Below are positions 10,410 through 19,531 of a stretch of DNA of 64,000 nucleotides, piece by piece (position 1 is the stretch's first letter; the number at the start of each line of letters is the position of its first letter). The DNA comes from Pseudochrobactrum asaccharolyticum (GTDB lineage Bacteria; Pseudomonadota; Alphaproteobacteria; Rhizobiales; Rhizobiaceae): assembly GCF_003314995.1 (NCBI RefSeq), contig NZ_QNRH01000002.1:434001-498000 (forward strand). The letters run 5' to 3'. The notes under the pieces are model-generated. The model had not been told where the DNA came from. It made no database searches and worked only from the letters and a program-made list of their open reading frames with translations. The position numbers and the translations under genes are program-made.

Positions 10410-12308
10410 TCAGAAAGAAGCTTTCAAACCGGCAAACGCACCGCGACCCGGTGTGTTATAGCCGTAAACTTCCTGATATTTTTTATCGAACAGGTTTTCG
10501 ATACGGGCATAACCTTCAAGTTTATCTGTGAACTTATAGCTGCCGCCGATATTAACGATGGTATGCTTATTCAGCGTCACTACGGATGCCGGAAATGTGC
10601 CAAAATTATTATCTTTCATGTTGCCGTTGAATACTGCTTCACCGAACATACGAGCGCGATCTTCATAGAATGTATAGGCCACATTCAGCGAACCAGAGTG
10701 TCGTGGGCGTCGAGTGGCCTGCTCACCGGTTGGCGCACGAGACGAAGTGTATGTATAAGTACCGCCTGCTGTGAAGCCATGGAACAAGTTCAATGTTGCA
10801 GCCAACTCAACACCATGGCGCTTACTCTTACCATCCAAATTTGTAACGGTCTGAGAACTACCCTGAATTTCATTAGTCAAATTTTGGATAAAATAAGTAA
10901 CATCTGTGATCAGCAAACCATTAAAGAAGCTATATTCCAGACCAGCATCCCAGCCGAAACTTTTCTCAGGTTTTAAATTTGGATTACCAACGAAATTAGT
11001 CGTTGTCCCGAATTGCTCAAAAAAAGTCGGATTTGTATTACCAGTGCCTATAGAACTATGAAGACGCGCATTAGTATCAGGAACAGACCATGCTGTACTT
11101 AATGAATAAGTCGTCGCATCTTTGAACTCATCATTCACATCATGACGAAGCGCTAAATTTAAATAAAATTGATCCCAATATTCACCATTATACTGACCAA
11201 CAAAACCATAGCTGTCACGCTCATAATTTTTTGTTGTCTCAAACGTCTCGCGTGTCCATTCAACGCCACCTGTCACGGTATGATGTGCATCGGCAAATGC
11301 TGGTGTATCAAAAACATAACTAGCCTGATACGCGCCCTTATAACGACGTCCTTTTGTTTCATAAACAGGCATGATCGGTGTATTGCTCTGATACTCAGTA
11401 GCATTTCCGGAAAAACGTAATTTCTGCGTCAATGCATCATCAAGCCCTGTCCAAGTTAACCCCAAAGAGCCCATAAAGTTGCTGGTTTCATCATAAGCGC
11501 CCACCGAATTTTGTGGAACTGGACTCCAGTCGACATCTGTATCTGTGCGATTTTTTGTATAGCGTAGAGTGGCGTCTAATTTTACGGTATCAGACAAATC
11601 AATGTTAATCTTACCGTTCAGAGCAAGACTGCGCGCACCATCCTTTTCATCACCAATATCAGTAATATTAAAACCTTTTGTCGTACGGTAGGTGGCGCCA
11701 AGTGCCATATCATAACTCTCAGCACCGCCTTGCAACTGCACCCCACCAAGCCACGAGCTGCGTGATCCAGCCTCAGTCGTCCCACTGACTTTGAAACCGT
11801 CGCGGTTCCCGCCCTTAGTAATAATATTCACAACACCAGCGGCTGCACCTGCTCCCCAAAATGCGCTCTGAGGTCCACGCAATACTTCGATCCGATCAAT
11901 ATCCGAAGCTAAAAGCCCCCCGAAATCAAATTCTCCGTTACCTGGATTTCCGGCCTCAACACCATCAACCATAACCATCAACTGATTAGCTTCTGCACCG
12001 CGGACTCGAACCTGTGTCAAACCGCCGTAAGAACCAGTACGCGAGACGGCAAAACCCGGCACCATACGCAGCGCATCAGCCACATAGCGCACCTGATTTT
12101 GTTCAAGCTGCTTACCAGTAATGACAGTTACCGCACGGCCGGTTTTACCCTCTTCAATCGGCGTGCGTCCGGCTGTCACGATAATCTCTTTGAGCTGAAC
12201 AGTTTCCTGCTTCTTCTCTTGCGCCAATGCATTGCCAAAGCTGAGCACTGTCAAAGCAGTACCAAGGATCAATGCTGATTTTTTATGCTGCACCAAATTG
12301 CGTGTCAT
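10410..12308 (-). CDS. btuB: TonB-dependent vitamin B12 outer-membrane receptor
   Basis: A 632-residue outer-membrane beta-barrel receptor. I start it at ATG 12308 (MTRNLVQHKKSAL), which has AGGCGGGA just upstream and yields a signal peptide ending in NALAQ. A longer frame would run through the riboswitch leader and is unlikely. A TonB-box-like ETVQLKEIIVTA is followed by the plug domain (GKTGRAVTVITGKQLE, RVRGAEANQLMVMVDGVEAGNP, IEVLRGPQSAFWGAGAAAGVVNI). The barrel ends with GRGAFAGLKASF, a terminal aromatic as in most outer-membrane barrels. It is the first gene of a cobalamin-riboswitch operon. The middle of the gene (about 10850-11700) is visibly more AT-rich than its neighbours, perhaps from diversification of surface loops. 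Confidence 0.92.
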   Translation of the reverse strand: MTRNLVQHKKSALILGTALTVLSFGNALAQEKKQETVQLKEIIVTAGRTPIEEGKTGRAVTVITGKQLEQNQVRYVADALRMVPGFAVSRTGSYGGLTQVRVRGAEANQLMVMVDGVEAGNPGNGEFDFGGLLASDIDRIEVLRGPQSAFWGAGAAAGVVNIITKGGNRDGFKVSGTTEAGSRSSWLGGVQLQGGAESYDMALGATYRTTKGFNITDIGDEKDGARSLALNGKINIDLSDTVKLDATLRYTKNRTDTDVDWSPVPQNSVGAYDETSNFMGSLGLTWTGLDDALTQKLRFSGNATEYQSNTPIMPVYETKGRRYKGAYQASYVFDTPAFADAHHTVTGGVEWTRETFETTKNYERDSYGFVGQYNGEYWDQFYLNLALRHDVNDEFKDATTYSLSTAWSVPDTNARLHSSIGTGNTNPTFFEQFGTTTNFVGNPNLKPEKSFGWDAGLEYSFFNGLLITDVTYFIQNLTNEIQGSSQTVTNLDGKSKRHGVELAATLNLFHGFTAGGTYTYTSSRAPTGEQATRRPRHSGSLNVAYTFYEDRARMFGEAVFNGNMKDNNFGTFPASVVTLNKHTIVNIGGSYKFTDKLEGYARIENLFDKKYQEVYGYNTPGRGAFAGLKASF

Positions 12309-12316
12309 GCTGTCCC

Positions 12317-12405
12317 GCCTGTTTTCAGACAATACAGTGCGCTCCGGCACAGGCATTGTCCTGAAGAATACAAACCGCATTTGAGACAAGCTGAAAACAA
12401 CAGGC
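12317..12405 (-). promoter_or_regulatory. btuB leader hairpin next to the ribosome binding site
   Basis: Minus-strand arms GCCTG-TTG-TTTTCAG (12405-12391) and CTGAAAACAGGC (12328-12317) form a 12-bp stem with a 3-nt bulge. A nested GGACAAT/ATTGTCT stem sits inside (12355-12360 with 12328-12333). The 3' arm runs into the AGGCGGG that serves as the btuB ribosome binding site, 9 nt before the ATG. This is a plausible expression platform for translational control by the upstream riboswitch. Seen in sequence; the function is inferred. Confidence 0.5.
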
Positions 12406-12488
12406 ATATCCGCATACGGCAACATTTTTACAATATCACCGTTACGGACGTCCGCGCCTGCACACCCCTCGTGTACCGGCTGGTGACA

Positions 12489-12653
12489 GGAAAAGGCAGG
12501 TCTCCTGACTTGCGGGTCATCGCAGACACTCCGCCTTCCCGCCTTTACAGGCAGTGGCATACCGGAGGCCGCTCACCGGATACAGTTGCGGGGGCAGTCA
12601 CGGATTGGCACCGTGTTCCCTTTTCATTTGCTGCTATGAGCAAAACCTTTTCC
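12489..12653 (-). promoter_or_regulatory. cobalamin (AdoCbl) riboswitch
   Basis: The minus strand carries the cobalamin aptamer consensus in order: AAAGGGAA, CGGTGCCAATCCGTGACTG, CCCCCGCAACTGT, a CCGGTGAGCGGCC arm, GCCACTG, GGGAAGG, and the B12-box end AAGTCAGGAGACCTGCC. Outer P1 arms GGAAAAGG (12653-12646) and CCTTTTCC (12496-12489) close the structure. It lies about 180 nt upstream of the btuB start and should repress the btuBFCD operon when adenosylcobalamin is plentiful. Confidence 0.96.
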
Positions 12654-12759
12654 GTATCAAGCGATAACAATGCACCGCTTACCGGTCAATTCTTATACAA
12701 ATACGCCATGCATTTTTCATGCATGGCGTGATAGTTGTGCCGCAGTCTTAAACCTATGC

Positions 12760-13770
12760 TTACAAAGCGCGGATATCATCATAAAGCTTCTGCGGAATAG
12801 TCACTGTGCCATTGGCCAGACTGCGCTCGCGGGCTTCATAACGGCGCTGCGACGGCAGACGTGCCCCCTGACCGGTAATCGCCGAGAACATCTTCTCTGC
12901 CCGTTCCATATGTTCAGCCATGGCCGCACCTAGGAAGCTTTCCGGATTAAAGGCAATCACGATTTCCCCGTGTTTCGGCGTTGCACCACGACCATTATCC
13001 CATTCCTGAGATTCAAGGCTCAGCATATCACCGATCAACGGCCCTGCCAGCAGTTCTACCATCGCAGAAAGCGCTGATCCTTTATAACCGCCGAAGGTCA
13101 GCATCGCGCCTTCCAATGCCGTTTGCGCATCGGTTGTCGGTGCACCATCTTTATCCACTGCCCAGCCTTCCGGTATCGGTTTACCTGCACGGCGATGCAG
13201 TTCAATCTCACCGCGCGCTGCAGCACTGGTGGCAAAGTCAAAAACAAACGGATATTTACCGGCGCGCGGCCAGCCAAAAGCAATCGGATTGGTGCCGAAC
13301 ACACCGGTCTTACCACCGGCAGGCGCGACCCATGAATGGCTCGGCACCATCGTCAGTGAAACCAGACCATGCTCTGCCAGCATCTCCACTTCCGGCCACA
13401 AAGCAGAGAAATGAACGCAATTGTTGATCGCCATTGCAGCAATGCCCAGCTTACGGGTTTTCTCCACCAACATCGGCAGACCTTTTTCCAGTGCCAGCAA
13501 AGAATAACCGCCCTTGGCATCCACTGCGACAATACCACCGGCACGGTCTTCCACTTCCGGCTCCGCATCCAGCACAACAGCACCGGTTTTAATGGTCTGT
13601 GCACAGCTCAGCACACGATAAAGCCCGTGTGAATCACACTCATCACGCTGGCAACTTTGCAGCAAACGCGCATTGGCCTGCGCATGTTCCTGAGAAAGAC
13701 CAAGTTTGATAAAGGTCTGTTCTGCGAGGTTATAAGCTTCATCCAGCGTGATGGTAATGGTAGCGGTCAT
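12760..13770 (-). CDS. Ldh-family NAD(P)H-dependent oxidoreductase (possible delta1-piperideine-2-carboxylate reductase)
   Basis: A 336-residue member of the malate/lactate/ureidoglycolate dehydrogenase family, unrelated to classical LDH. The family signatures are CQRDECDSHGLYR, with the conserved His of the DSHG segment, GKTGVFGTNPIAFGWPR and FDFATSAAARGEI. The segment NNCVHFSALWPEVEMLAEHGL resembles DpkA-type enzymes, which reduce cyclic imino acids made from D-lysine or D-proline. Malate, ureidoglycolate or sulfolactate activity is not excluded. The start has AGGGAGGA 10 bases upstream. No amino-acid oxidase or racemase lies alongside to fix the pathway. The gene is divergent from nothing and follows the helicase on the same strand. 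Confidence 0.82.
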   Translation of the reverse strand: MTATITITLDEAYNLAEQTFIKLGLSQEHAQANARLLQSCQRDECDSHGLYRVLSCAQTIKTGAVVLDAEPEVEDRAGGIVAVDAKGGYSLLALEKGLPMLVEKTRKLGIAAMAINNCVHFSALWPEVEMLAEHGLVSLTMVPSHSWVAPAGGKTGVFGTNPIAFGWPRAGKYPFVFDFATSAAARGEIELHRRAGKPIPEGWAVDKDGAPTTDAQTALEGAMLTFGGYKGSALSAMVELLAGPLIGDMLSLESQEWDNGRGATPKHGEIVIAFNPESFLGAAMAEHMERAEKMFSAITGQGARLPSQRRYEARERSLANGTVTIPQKLYDDIRAL

Positions 13771-13875
13771 GGCTGCGGTATCCTCCCTGCGTATAAAATT
13801 TGCCTGAAAGGCAATCTAATATATCAGAGACCTACCCCATACATTGTCAAACAGCAAGTTCTATACGCATAAAAC

Positions 13876-13904
13876 AAAAAACCCGCTCAGAGAGCGGGTT
13901 TTTC
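13876..13904 (-). terminator. terminator of the DEAD-box helicase gene
   Basis: A perfect stem (AAAACCCGCTC/GAGCGGGTTTT) with a short loop and flanking A and T runs lies 12 bp beyond the helicase stop. The symmetric A/T flanks would let it work in both directions, though only the minus-strand gene needs it. Confidence 0.88.
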
Positions 13905-13915
13905 AGATTCACTAA

Positions 13916-15736
13916 TTAGCGTGAGAACTTGCGATCGCCGCCTTCACGCGGTTTACGCGGGCCTTTTGGTTTATCGCCAAAAGGCTTGCCTTCGCCGCCT
14001 TTAAAGCGGGATTTGCCTTTCGGTGCACCCCAGCCCGGCTTATCGTCACCGCCACGTTTATCAAAGCGGCGCTCACCGCCTCTGTCCGAACGCGGGCCAC
14101 GGCTTTCCTGCTCAGGAGCGGTTGAAGTGCGGATAACCAGACCTTTTTCGCCTGTACCCTGCTCTTCAACAGTCGCAAAATATTCTTTGGCTTTTTCGCT
14201 GTTAATCTCGAAACGGGTTTCGTTTTCGAGAATACGGATTGCACCAACATCGCCCTTGGAAACCTGACCGGCTTTACAGATCAGCGGCAAAATCCATTTC
14301 GGATCTGCACGATGCTTGCGACCAGCCGACAGTGTAAACCATGCACCGCCGTTGAAAGAGGAACGGTCTTCACGCGGAGCTCGCTCCGAGCGCTCGCGTG
14401 CCGGTGCACCCAAAGCGCGTACAGGACCTTCAGAAACATCTTCCGGTGCCGGACGGCTTTCGATTTCACGACGCAGATAAGCGCTTGCGATCTGTTCAGG
14501 CGTATAACGTGCCTGCAATTCGCGCATCAGCTCCTGCATATCTTCAGGAATTTCATCGCTGAGGCGTTCGTTGCTGAGGATAACCTCACGAACCTTTTCC
14601 TGAACCGCATTGATGGTCGGCGCTGCAATGCTCTTAGCATCCAGACGTGCCATTTGCAGCAGACGTTCAGCCGAACGACGGCGGGAGAACGGAACCACCA
14701 GAATACAGGTACCCTTGCGACCGGCACGGCCGGTACGGCCGGAGCGGTGCAGCAATGTTTCACCGTTATTCGGCAGATCGGCATGAATAACCAGATCAAG
14801 GTTTGGCAAGTCGATACCGCGTGCAGCAACGTCAGTTGCCACGCAAACGCGGGCACGGCCATCGCGCATGGATTGCAGCGCATTGGTACGTTCAGCCTGT
14901 GACAATTCACCGGACAACGCCACAACCGAGAAACCGCGATTGCTCAGACGGCTTGCCAGATGTTTCACACCTTCACGGGTGGAAGCAAAGATAATGGTGT
15001 TAACATTATCATAATAGAGCAGCGTGTTGATGATCGCGTTTTCGCGCTCATGCGGCGGCACAATCATTGCCTGATAGGTGATATCAGCATGTTTTTCATG
15101 AGATGCGGTTGCAGTAATGCGCAATGCATCTTTCTGGAAACGTTTGGCAAGCAAAGCAATAGATTTGGAAACCGTTGCCGAGAACATCAGTGTGCGGCGG
15201 TCTTCCGGTGCTTCACCGAGAATGAATTCCAGATCTTCGCGGAAGCCGAGATCAAGCATCTCATCGGCTTCATCAAGCACAACAGCACGCAGATCAGACA
15301 TGTTCAGCGCACGGCGGGTGATATGATCGCGCAGACGACCCGGTGTACCCACAATAATATGTGCACCGCGTTCCAGATTGCGGCGTTCTGTGCGGATATC
15401 CATACCGCCAACACAAGTGGTGATACGGGCACCGGTTGGTGCGTAGAGCCATTCCAGCTCACGGGCAACCTGCAAAGCCAGTTCGCGTGTCGGCGCAATA
15501 ATCAGAGCCAAAGGTGCGCGCGGGGCTTCCAGACGATCACCCTGTTCGAGCAGATCAGGCGCCATGGCAATACCAAAGGCAACAGTTTTACCGGAGCCGG
15601 TCTGAGCGGAAACCAGCAGATCGCGACCGTCATTGTCAGGCGTCAGCATAGCTTCCTGAACGGAGGTCAGTTCCTCATAGCCACGAGCTTTGAGCGCACC
15701 GGCAAGGGCAGGTGCAATAGTAGAAGGCAAGGTCAT
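13916..15736 (-). CDS. DEAD-box ATP-dependent RNA helicase (DeaD/CsdA-like)
   Basis: A 606-residue RNA helicase with all superfamily-2 motifs in order: the Q motif (LTSVQEAML), motif I AQTGSGKT, Ia PTRELA, Ib GTPGR, II DEAD, III SAT, IV IIFAST, V ARGID and VI HRSGRTGRAG. After the two RecA domains comes a DbpA/CsdA-type RNA-binding domain (about residues 455-540, GAWFTLSAGRKHRADPKWILPLICKAG). The end is a highly basic, Arg/Gly/Lys-rich tail. Homologues unwind structured mRNA and assist 50S assembly, often in the cold. The start codon is preceded by a gene-free region of about 350 bp that probably contains a long leader. Confidence 0.95.
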   Translation of the reverse strand: MTLPSTIAPALAGALKARGYEELTSVQEAMLTPDNDGRDLLVSAQTGSGKTVAFGIAMAPDLLEQGDRLEAPRAPLALIIAPTRELALQVARELEWLYAPTGARITTCVGGMDIRTERRNLERGAHIIVGTPGRLRDHITRRALNMSDLRAVVLDEADEMLDLGFREDLEFILGEAPEDRRTLMFSATVSKSIALLAKRFQKDALRITATASHEKHADITYQAMIVPPHERENAIINTLLYYDNVNTIIFASTREGVKHLASRLSNRGFSVVALSGELSQAERTNALQSMRDGRARVCVATDVAARGIDLPNLDLVIHADLPNNGETLLHRSGRTGRAGRKGTCILVVPFSRRRSAERLLQMARLDAKSIAAPTINAVQEKVREVILSNERLSDEIPEDMQELMRELQARYTPEQIASAYLRREIESRPAPEDVSEGPVRALGAPARERSERAPREDRSSFNGGAWFTLSAGRKHRADPKWILPLICKAGQVSKGDVGAIRILENETRFEINSEKAKEYFATVEEQGTGEKGLVIRTSTAPEQESRGPRSDRGGERRFDKRGGDDKPGWGAPKGKSRFKGGEGKPFGDKPKGPRKPREGGDRKFSR

Positions 15737-16085
15737 GAATGACTTTCAGCAATGGCTCACCCACGCATCAACTGGCCCCGACATTCTTTGCTCTGAAGTT
15801 TCAGAAGCAAATGTCCCATCCCTGGCTTCATTCATGATTAAACGGAACTAATCCGCATAGCCATGCTTTCACACATCCGTGACCGGTAACGTAAATAAGC
15901 AAACAACAATAAGTGATGATGCTGCGCTACGTAAAGGCGAATGACAAGAAGGTCAATCTGCAACAGCTGATTGTTTCAATCAATTTATGCAGTTGACCTG
16001 TTATCCGCGTTTTAAGGCGCTTATGTTGCAAAACCGGAGCTCTGCAACATGTTCTGGTGCCTCTTAATGCATTAACCGCATAAGA
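15737..16085. other. intergenic region upstream of the helicase gene and downstream of polA
   Basis: No supportable gene in 349 bp. It should contain the helicase promoter and a leader. A perfect 8-bp inverted repeat ATGTTGCA/TGCAACAT (16023-16050, 12-nt loop) sits 36 bp beyond the polA stop and may mark its 3' end, but it lacks a U tract. I saw no cold-box consensus I could defend. Confidence 0.6.
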
Positions 16086-19028
16086 TCAATGCGCTTCGTC
16101 CCAGTTTTGCGCTGCGCGTGCATCTACTTGCAATGGCACGGCCATCGATACCGCCGGCATTGCCGCATTGACCATGATTTCCCGCACAATCTCGATTGTG
16201 CGATCAACTTGCTGGTCTTCGACTTCAAAGATCAGTTCGTCATGCACCTGCAACAGCATTTTCGCATCAAGCTTTGCAGCAACCAGCGCCGGCTCCATAC
16301 GGATCATCGCACGGCGGATAATATCTGCCGCCGAACCCTGAATAGGCGCATTGATCGCAGCACGCTCGTTAAAGGCTCGTACCTGCGCATTGCTGGCTTT
16401 GATATCCGGATAGTGAATACGGCGGCCGAAAATCGTTTCAACATAACCGTTTTCACGCGCGGTTGCTTTGGTCGCTTCCATATAATCTTTAATGCCGGGG
16501 AAGCGTTCAAAATAAGTACGGATATACGAGCTTGCCTCTTCGCGCGGAATAGACAGCTGATTAGCCAGACCAAAGGCTGAAATACCGTAGATAATGCCGA
16601 AATTAATCGCCTTGGCACGGCGGCGCACTTCGGACGGCATGCCTTCCACCGGTACGCCGAACATTTCAGATGCTGTCATCGCATGGATATCGATACCGTC
16701 ATCAAAAGCTGTTTTAAGCTGGGCAATATCCGCCACATGCGCCAGAACACGCAGTTCAATCTGGCTATAGTCAGCAGAAACCAGTTTTTTACCCTGCGGC
16801 GCAATAAAGGCCGTACGGATTTTGCGGCCTTCCGCATTCCGCACCGGAATATTCTGCAGATTCGGTTCCGACGAAGACAAGCGTCCTGTAGTCGTTACCG
16901 CCATCGAATAGGATGTATGCACCCGTTTTGTTTCAGGGTGAATATAGCCGGGCAGCGCATCCGTATAGGTGGATTTGAGTTTGGTAAGCTGGCGCCAGTC
17001 AACGATCTTGCGCGGCAGCTCATGGCCTTCCGCAGCCAGATCTTCCAGAACCTGAGCCGAAGTTGACCATTGTCCGGTCTTGGTTTTTGAACCACCGGGC
17101 AGACCGAGTTTGCCAAACAAAATATCGCCGAGCTGTTTCGGTGAGGCGATATTCATCCTCTCACCGGCCAGCGTATAAATCTCATCTTCAATCGCCACAG
17201 CAGATTGCGCCAGTTCGCCGGACAGGCGGGAGAGGATTTGACGGTCAACGCTGACCCCGCGTTCTTCCATCCGTGCCAGCACTGTGACCAGCGGACGCTC
17301 CATCCGCTCATAAACCGAGGCCATACCATCGGCAGCAAGGCGCGGTTTCAGCACCTGCCACAGGCGCAATGTGACATCGGCATCTTCCGCACCATAGGCA
17401 ATGGCGCGCTCAATCGGCACCATATCAAAGGTTACCGCAGATTTTCCGCTCCCCGCCACATCCTTGTAAGGAATGGTTGTATGACCGAGCCAGCGTTCTG
17501 CCAATGCATCCATACCATGGGTTCCGGTACCGGCATCCAGCGCATAGGACAGCAACATCGTGTCGTCAAAACGGGCAATATCAATGCCGAGACGATGCAT
17601 AATCAGCCAGTCATATTTCATATTCTGGGCGATGATCAGCACAGCCGGATTTTCCAGCAGGCGCTTCAGCTCTGAAAGGGCAGAATTTAGCGGAATTTGC
17701 CCTTCAATCAGCCCGCCGCCCAGCAAGTCACCCTGACCGGATTTATGTGTCAGCGGTACATAACAGGCTTTACCTGCCGCCAAAGCCAGCGAGAAACCGA
17801 CCAGCTCCGCCTGCATCGGATCGAGCGACGTTGTCTCGGTGTCAAAAGCGACAAAACCCTGATCAATTGCCTGATCAACCCAGTTTTTGAGCACGGCAAT
17901 ATCGGTAATGCCGATATAAGCAGAGTGATCAATCTTTGCAGCAATGCCTTGCGCTTTGCGCGCTTCAACAAGCGCCAGAGGGCGCATCAAAGTATCACTG
18001 TTGTCAGCCTTGTCTGACACGACAGTTTTTTCTGCTGTCGTATCAGCAGCCATTTCCGTACCGCGATCAAGATCAGGCCCGCGTGCTTCCGCGCCCCATT
18101 CTGTCTCCACCGTAACCGGCTCAATTTCAGCTGCAAGCGTATCCGTTGCCTCTGCCACACGGCGGGTCAGTGAAGTGAGTTCCATCGCTTTCAGGAAGCC
18201 GATCAGCTTTGGCCCGTCCTGCGGCTCCAGATGCAAACCATCGAGGTCCACTTCCAGCGGCACATCATTTTTCAGTGTCACGAGCTGGCGCGCAATGCGG
18301 GTCTGATCCGCAAAAGCCATGATGTTCTCACGGCGTTTATTCTGTTTAATCTCGGAGGCACGTGCCAGCAATGTGTCCAGATCACCGAATTCTTCCAGCA
18401 ATTGTGCAGCCGTCTTTGGTCCGATGCCCGGAATACCCGGCACATTATCAGTTGAATCGCCGGTCAGCGATTGCAGGTCGATCATTTTTTCCGGCGGCAC
18501 GCCCCATTTTTCAATCACCTCAGGGATTGAAATCTGCTTGTCCTTCATGCCGTCATACATAGAGACCTGATTTGTCACCAGCTGCATCAGGTCTTTATCA
18601 GATGAGACGATGGTAACGGTCGCACCGGCCTCTTCCGCAAGGCGGGCATAGGTAGCGATAATATCATCCGCCTCATAACCTTCCTTCTCAATACAAGGCA
18701 GGTTGAAAGCGTGGGTTGCCTGACGGATCAGACCGAATTGCGGGATCAGGTCTTCCGGTGGCGCCGTACGATTGGCCTTATATTCCGGATAAATTTCCTT
18801 ACGGAAAGTCTGCGATGAATAGTCGAAAATCACCGCAAAATGGGTCGGCACGACACCGACATCCGTATTGCGCGCATCTTTCAGGAGCTTCCACAGCATG
18901 TTGCAGAAACCCGACACTGCACCGACCGGCAAACCGTCCGATTTACGGGTAAGCGGTGGCAAAGCGTGATAAGCGCGGAAAATATAGCCGGAGCCGTCGA
19001 CGAGGAAGAGATGATCACCTTTTTTCAT
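16086..19028 (-). CDS. polA: DNA polymerase I
   Basis: A 980-residue three-domain Pol I that fills gaps, removes RNA primers and serves excision repair. The N-terminal 5'-3' exonuclease (about 1-290) shows LFLVDGSGYIFRAYHALPPL, EADDIIATYA, SSDKDLMQLV and the helix-hairpin-helix GVPGIPGIGPKTAA. The 3'-5' proofreading domain is intact, with FDTETTSLDP near residue 390 and NMKYDWL. The family A polymerase domain has SADYSQIELRVLAH, RRRAKAINFGIIYG and QVHDELIFEV. A low-complexity linker rich in Ala, Thr and Glu (about 300-345) separates the first two domains. The ATG has no obvious ribosome binding site. Confidence 0.98.
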   Translation of the reverse strand: MKKGDHLFLVDGSGYIFRAYHALPPLTRKSDGLPVGAVSGFCNMLWKLLKDARNTDVGVVPTHFAVIFDYSSQTFRKEIYPEYKANRTAPPEDLIPQFGLIRQATHAFNLPCIEKEGYEADDIIATYARLAEEAGATVTIVSSDKDLMQLVTNQVSMYDGMKDKQISIPEVIEKWGVPPEKMIDLQSLTGDSTDNVPGIPGIGPKTAAQLLEEFGDLDTLLARASEIKQNKRRENIMAFADQTRIARQLVTLKNDVPLEVDLDGLHLEPQDGPKLIGFLKAMELTSLTRRVAEATDTLAAEIEPVTVETEWGAEARGPDLDRGTEMAADTTAEKTVVSDKADNSDTLMRPLALVEARKAQGIAAKIDHSAYIGITDIAVLKNWVDQAIDQGFVAFDTETTSLDPMQAELVGFSLALAAGKACYVPLTHKSGQGDLLGGGLIEGQIPLNSALSELKRLLENPAVLIIAQNMKYDWLIMHRLGIDIARFDDTMLLSYALDAGTGTHGMDALAERWLGHTTIPYKDVAGSGKSAVTFDMVPIERAIAYGAEDADVTLRLWQVLKPRLAADGMASVYERMERPLVTVLARMEERGVSVDRQILSRLSGELAQSAVAIEDEIYTLAGERMNIASPKQLGDILFGKLGLPGGSKTKTGQWSTSAQVLEDLAAEGHELPRKIVDWRQLTKLKSTYTDALPGYIHPETKRVHTSYSMAVTTTGRLSSSEPNLQNIPVRNAEGRKIRTAFIAPQGKKLVSADYSQIELRVLAHVADIAQLKTAFDDGIDIHAMTASEMFGVPVEGMPSEVRRRAKAINFGIIYGISAFGLANQLSIPREEASSYIRTYFERFPGIKDYMEATKATARENGYVETIFGRRIHYPDIKASNAQVRAFNERAAINAPIQGSAADIIRRAMIRMEPALVAAKLDAKMLLQVHDELIFEVEDQQVDRTIEIVREIMVNAAMPAVSMAVPLQVDARAAQNWDEAH

Positions 19029-19171
19029 GGCAGAAGATGTAAAGCATAAGCATCAAAAAAGAAATCACGCCATGCTGACTGCCCCAAATAAACTTACCAT
19101 TTTTTCTCCCGCACTTATTGTCTCTCTATAAGCAATAACTTTTTTGTGACTGATACGCCCTGTTTCAGCCC

Positions 19172-19200
19172 TTGTATTGCCACTTTTCTTAGCCACATTA
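19172..19200 (+). promoter_or_regulatory. candidate promoter of the small RNA
   Basis: TTGTAT (19172-19177, preceded by C), a 17-bp spacer and ACATTA (19195-19200). It is moderate against the alphaproteobacterial CTTGAC-N17-CTATAT pattern, but placed so that transcription would begin just before the first hairpin of the candidate RNA. Confidence 0.3.
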
Positions 19201-19206
19201 GCACCA

Positions 19207-19345
19207 TCGACAACATTGTCGGTTTCCGTTTTTCGGCACGTCCCCCGCCGGAAAACCGGGGTGGTAGCCTCCCCCCCCCTCTGGCTGCCACCAATTATTA
19301 TAAGCCGTTACGGTTCCCCTCACCGTAACGGCTTTCGTTTTTCCG
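19207..19345 (+). ncRNA. candidate small RNA with three C-rich stem-loops
   Basis: A gene-free 503-bp gap between divergent polA and the M20 peptidase holds a string of hairpins. They are: a short CGACA/TGTCG hairpin (19208-19221); stem 19228-19237 with 19247-19256, loop ACGTCCCCC; a 10-bp stem 19260-19269 with 19283-19292 (one G-U), loop T-C9-TCT; and a perfect 13-bp terminator stem 19302-19314 with 19322-19334, loop TCCCCTC, followed by TCGTTTTT. Three consecutive loops offering C-runs are what trans-acting sRNAs use to pair with G-rich Shine-Dalgarno sequences (known from alphaproteobacterial CUCCUCCC-type sRNAs). The plus strand is favoured because the T tract is on that side. No ORF fits. 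The rest of the gap should hold the polA and peptidase promoters. Confidence 0.6.
19302..19342 (+). terminator. intrinsic terminator ending the candidate small RNA
   Basis: A perfect 13-bp stem AAGCCGTTACGGT/ACCGTAACGGCTT with a 7-nt loop, followed by TCGTTTTTCC. No coding gene ends upstream of it on the plus strand, which itself argues for a non-coding transcript. Confidence 0.8.
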
Positions 19346-19531
19346 GATGAACCCGAGTTATAGCTTTCGCTTGCGTATATTGTGCCAGTGCGAAGACCGC
19401 TCCTGTTTTTGTCACGCAAATACGCAACATCTTCCCTGTACAGTCTCCTTCTATATACGCTAGAATCAAACAGAATTCTTAGAACTCATTCATGCTTTGC
19501 GAGTCGAAGCTTGTTTTATCATGAGGGCAAC

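Noticed and set aside
12309-12560. N-terminal extension of the btuB reading frame
   Set aside because: It would translate the B12 riboswitch and its expression platform; the signal peptide and ribosome binding site fit ATG 12308.
19198-19419. 73-codon minus-strand frame in the polA-M20 gap
   Set aside because: It runs through the hairpins and terminator of the candidate sRNA; its glycine-rich sequence is simply the complement of the C-runs.
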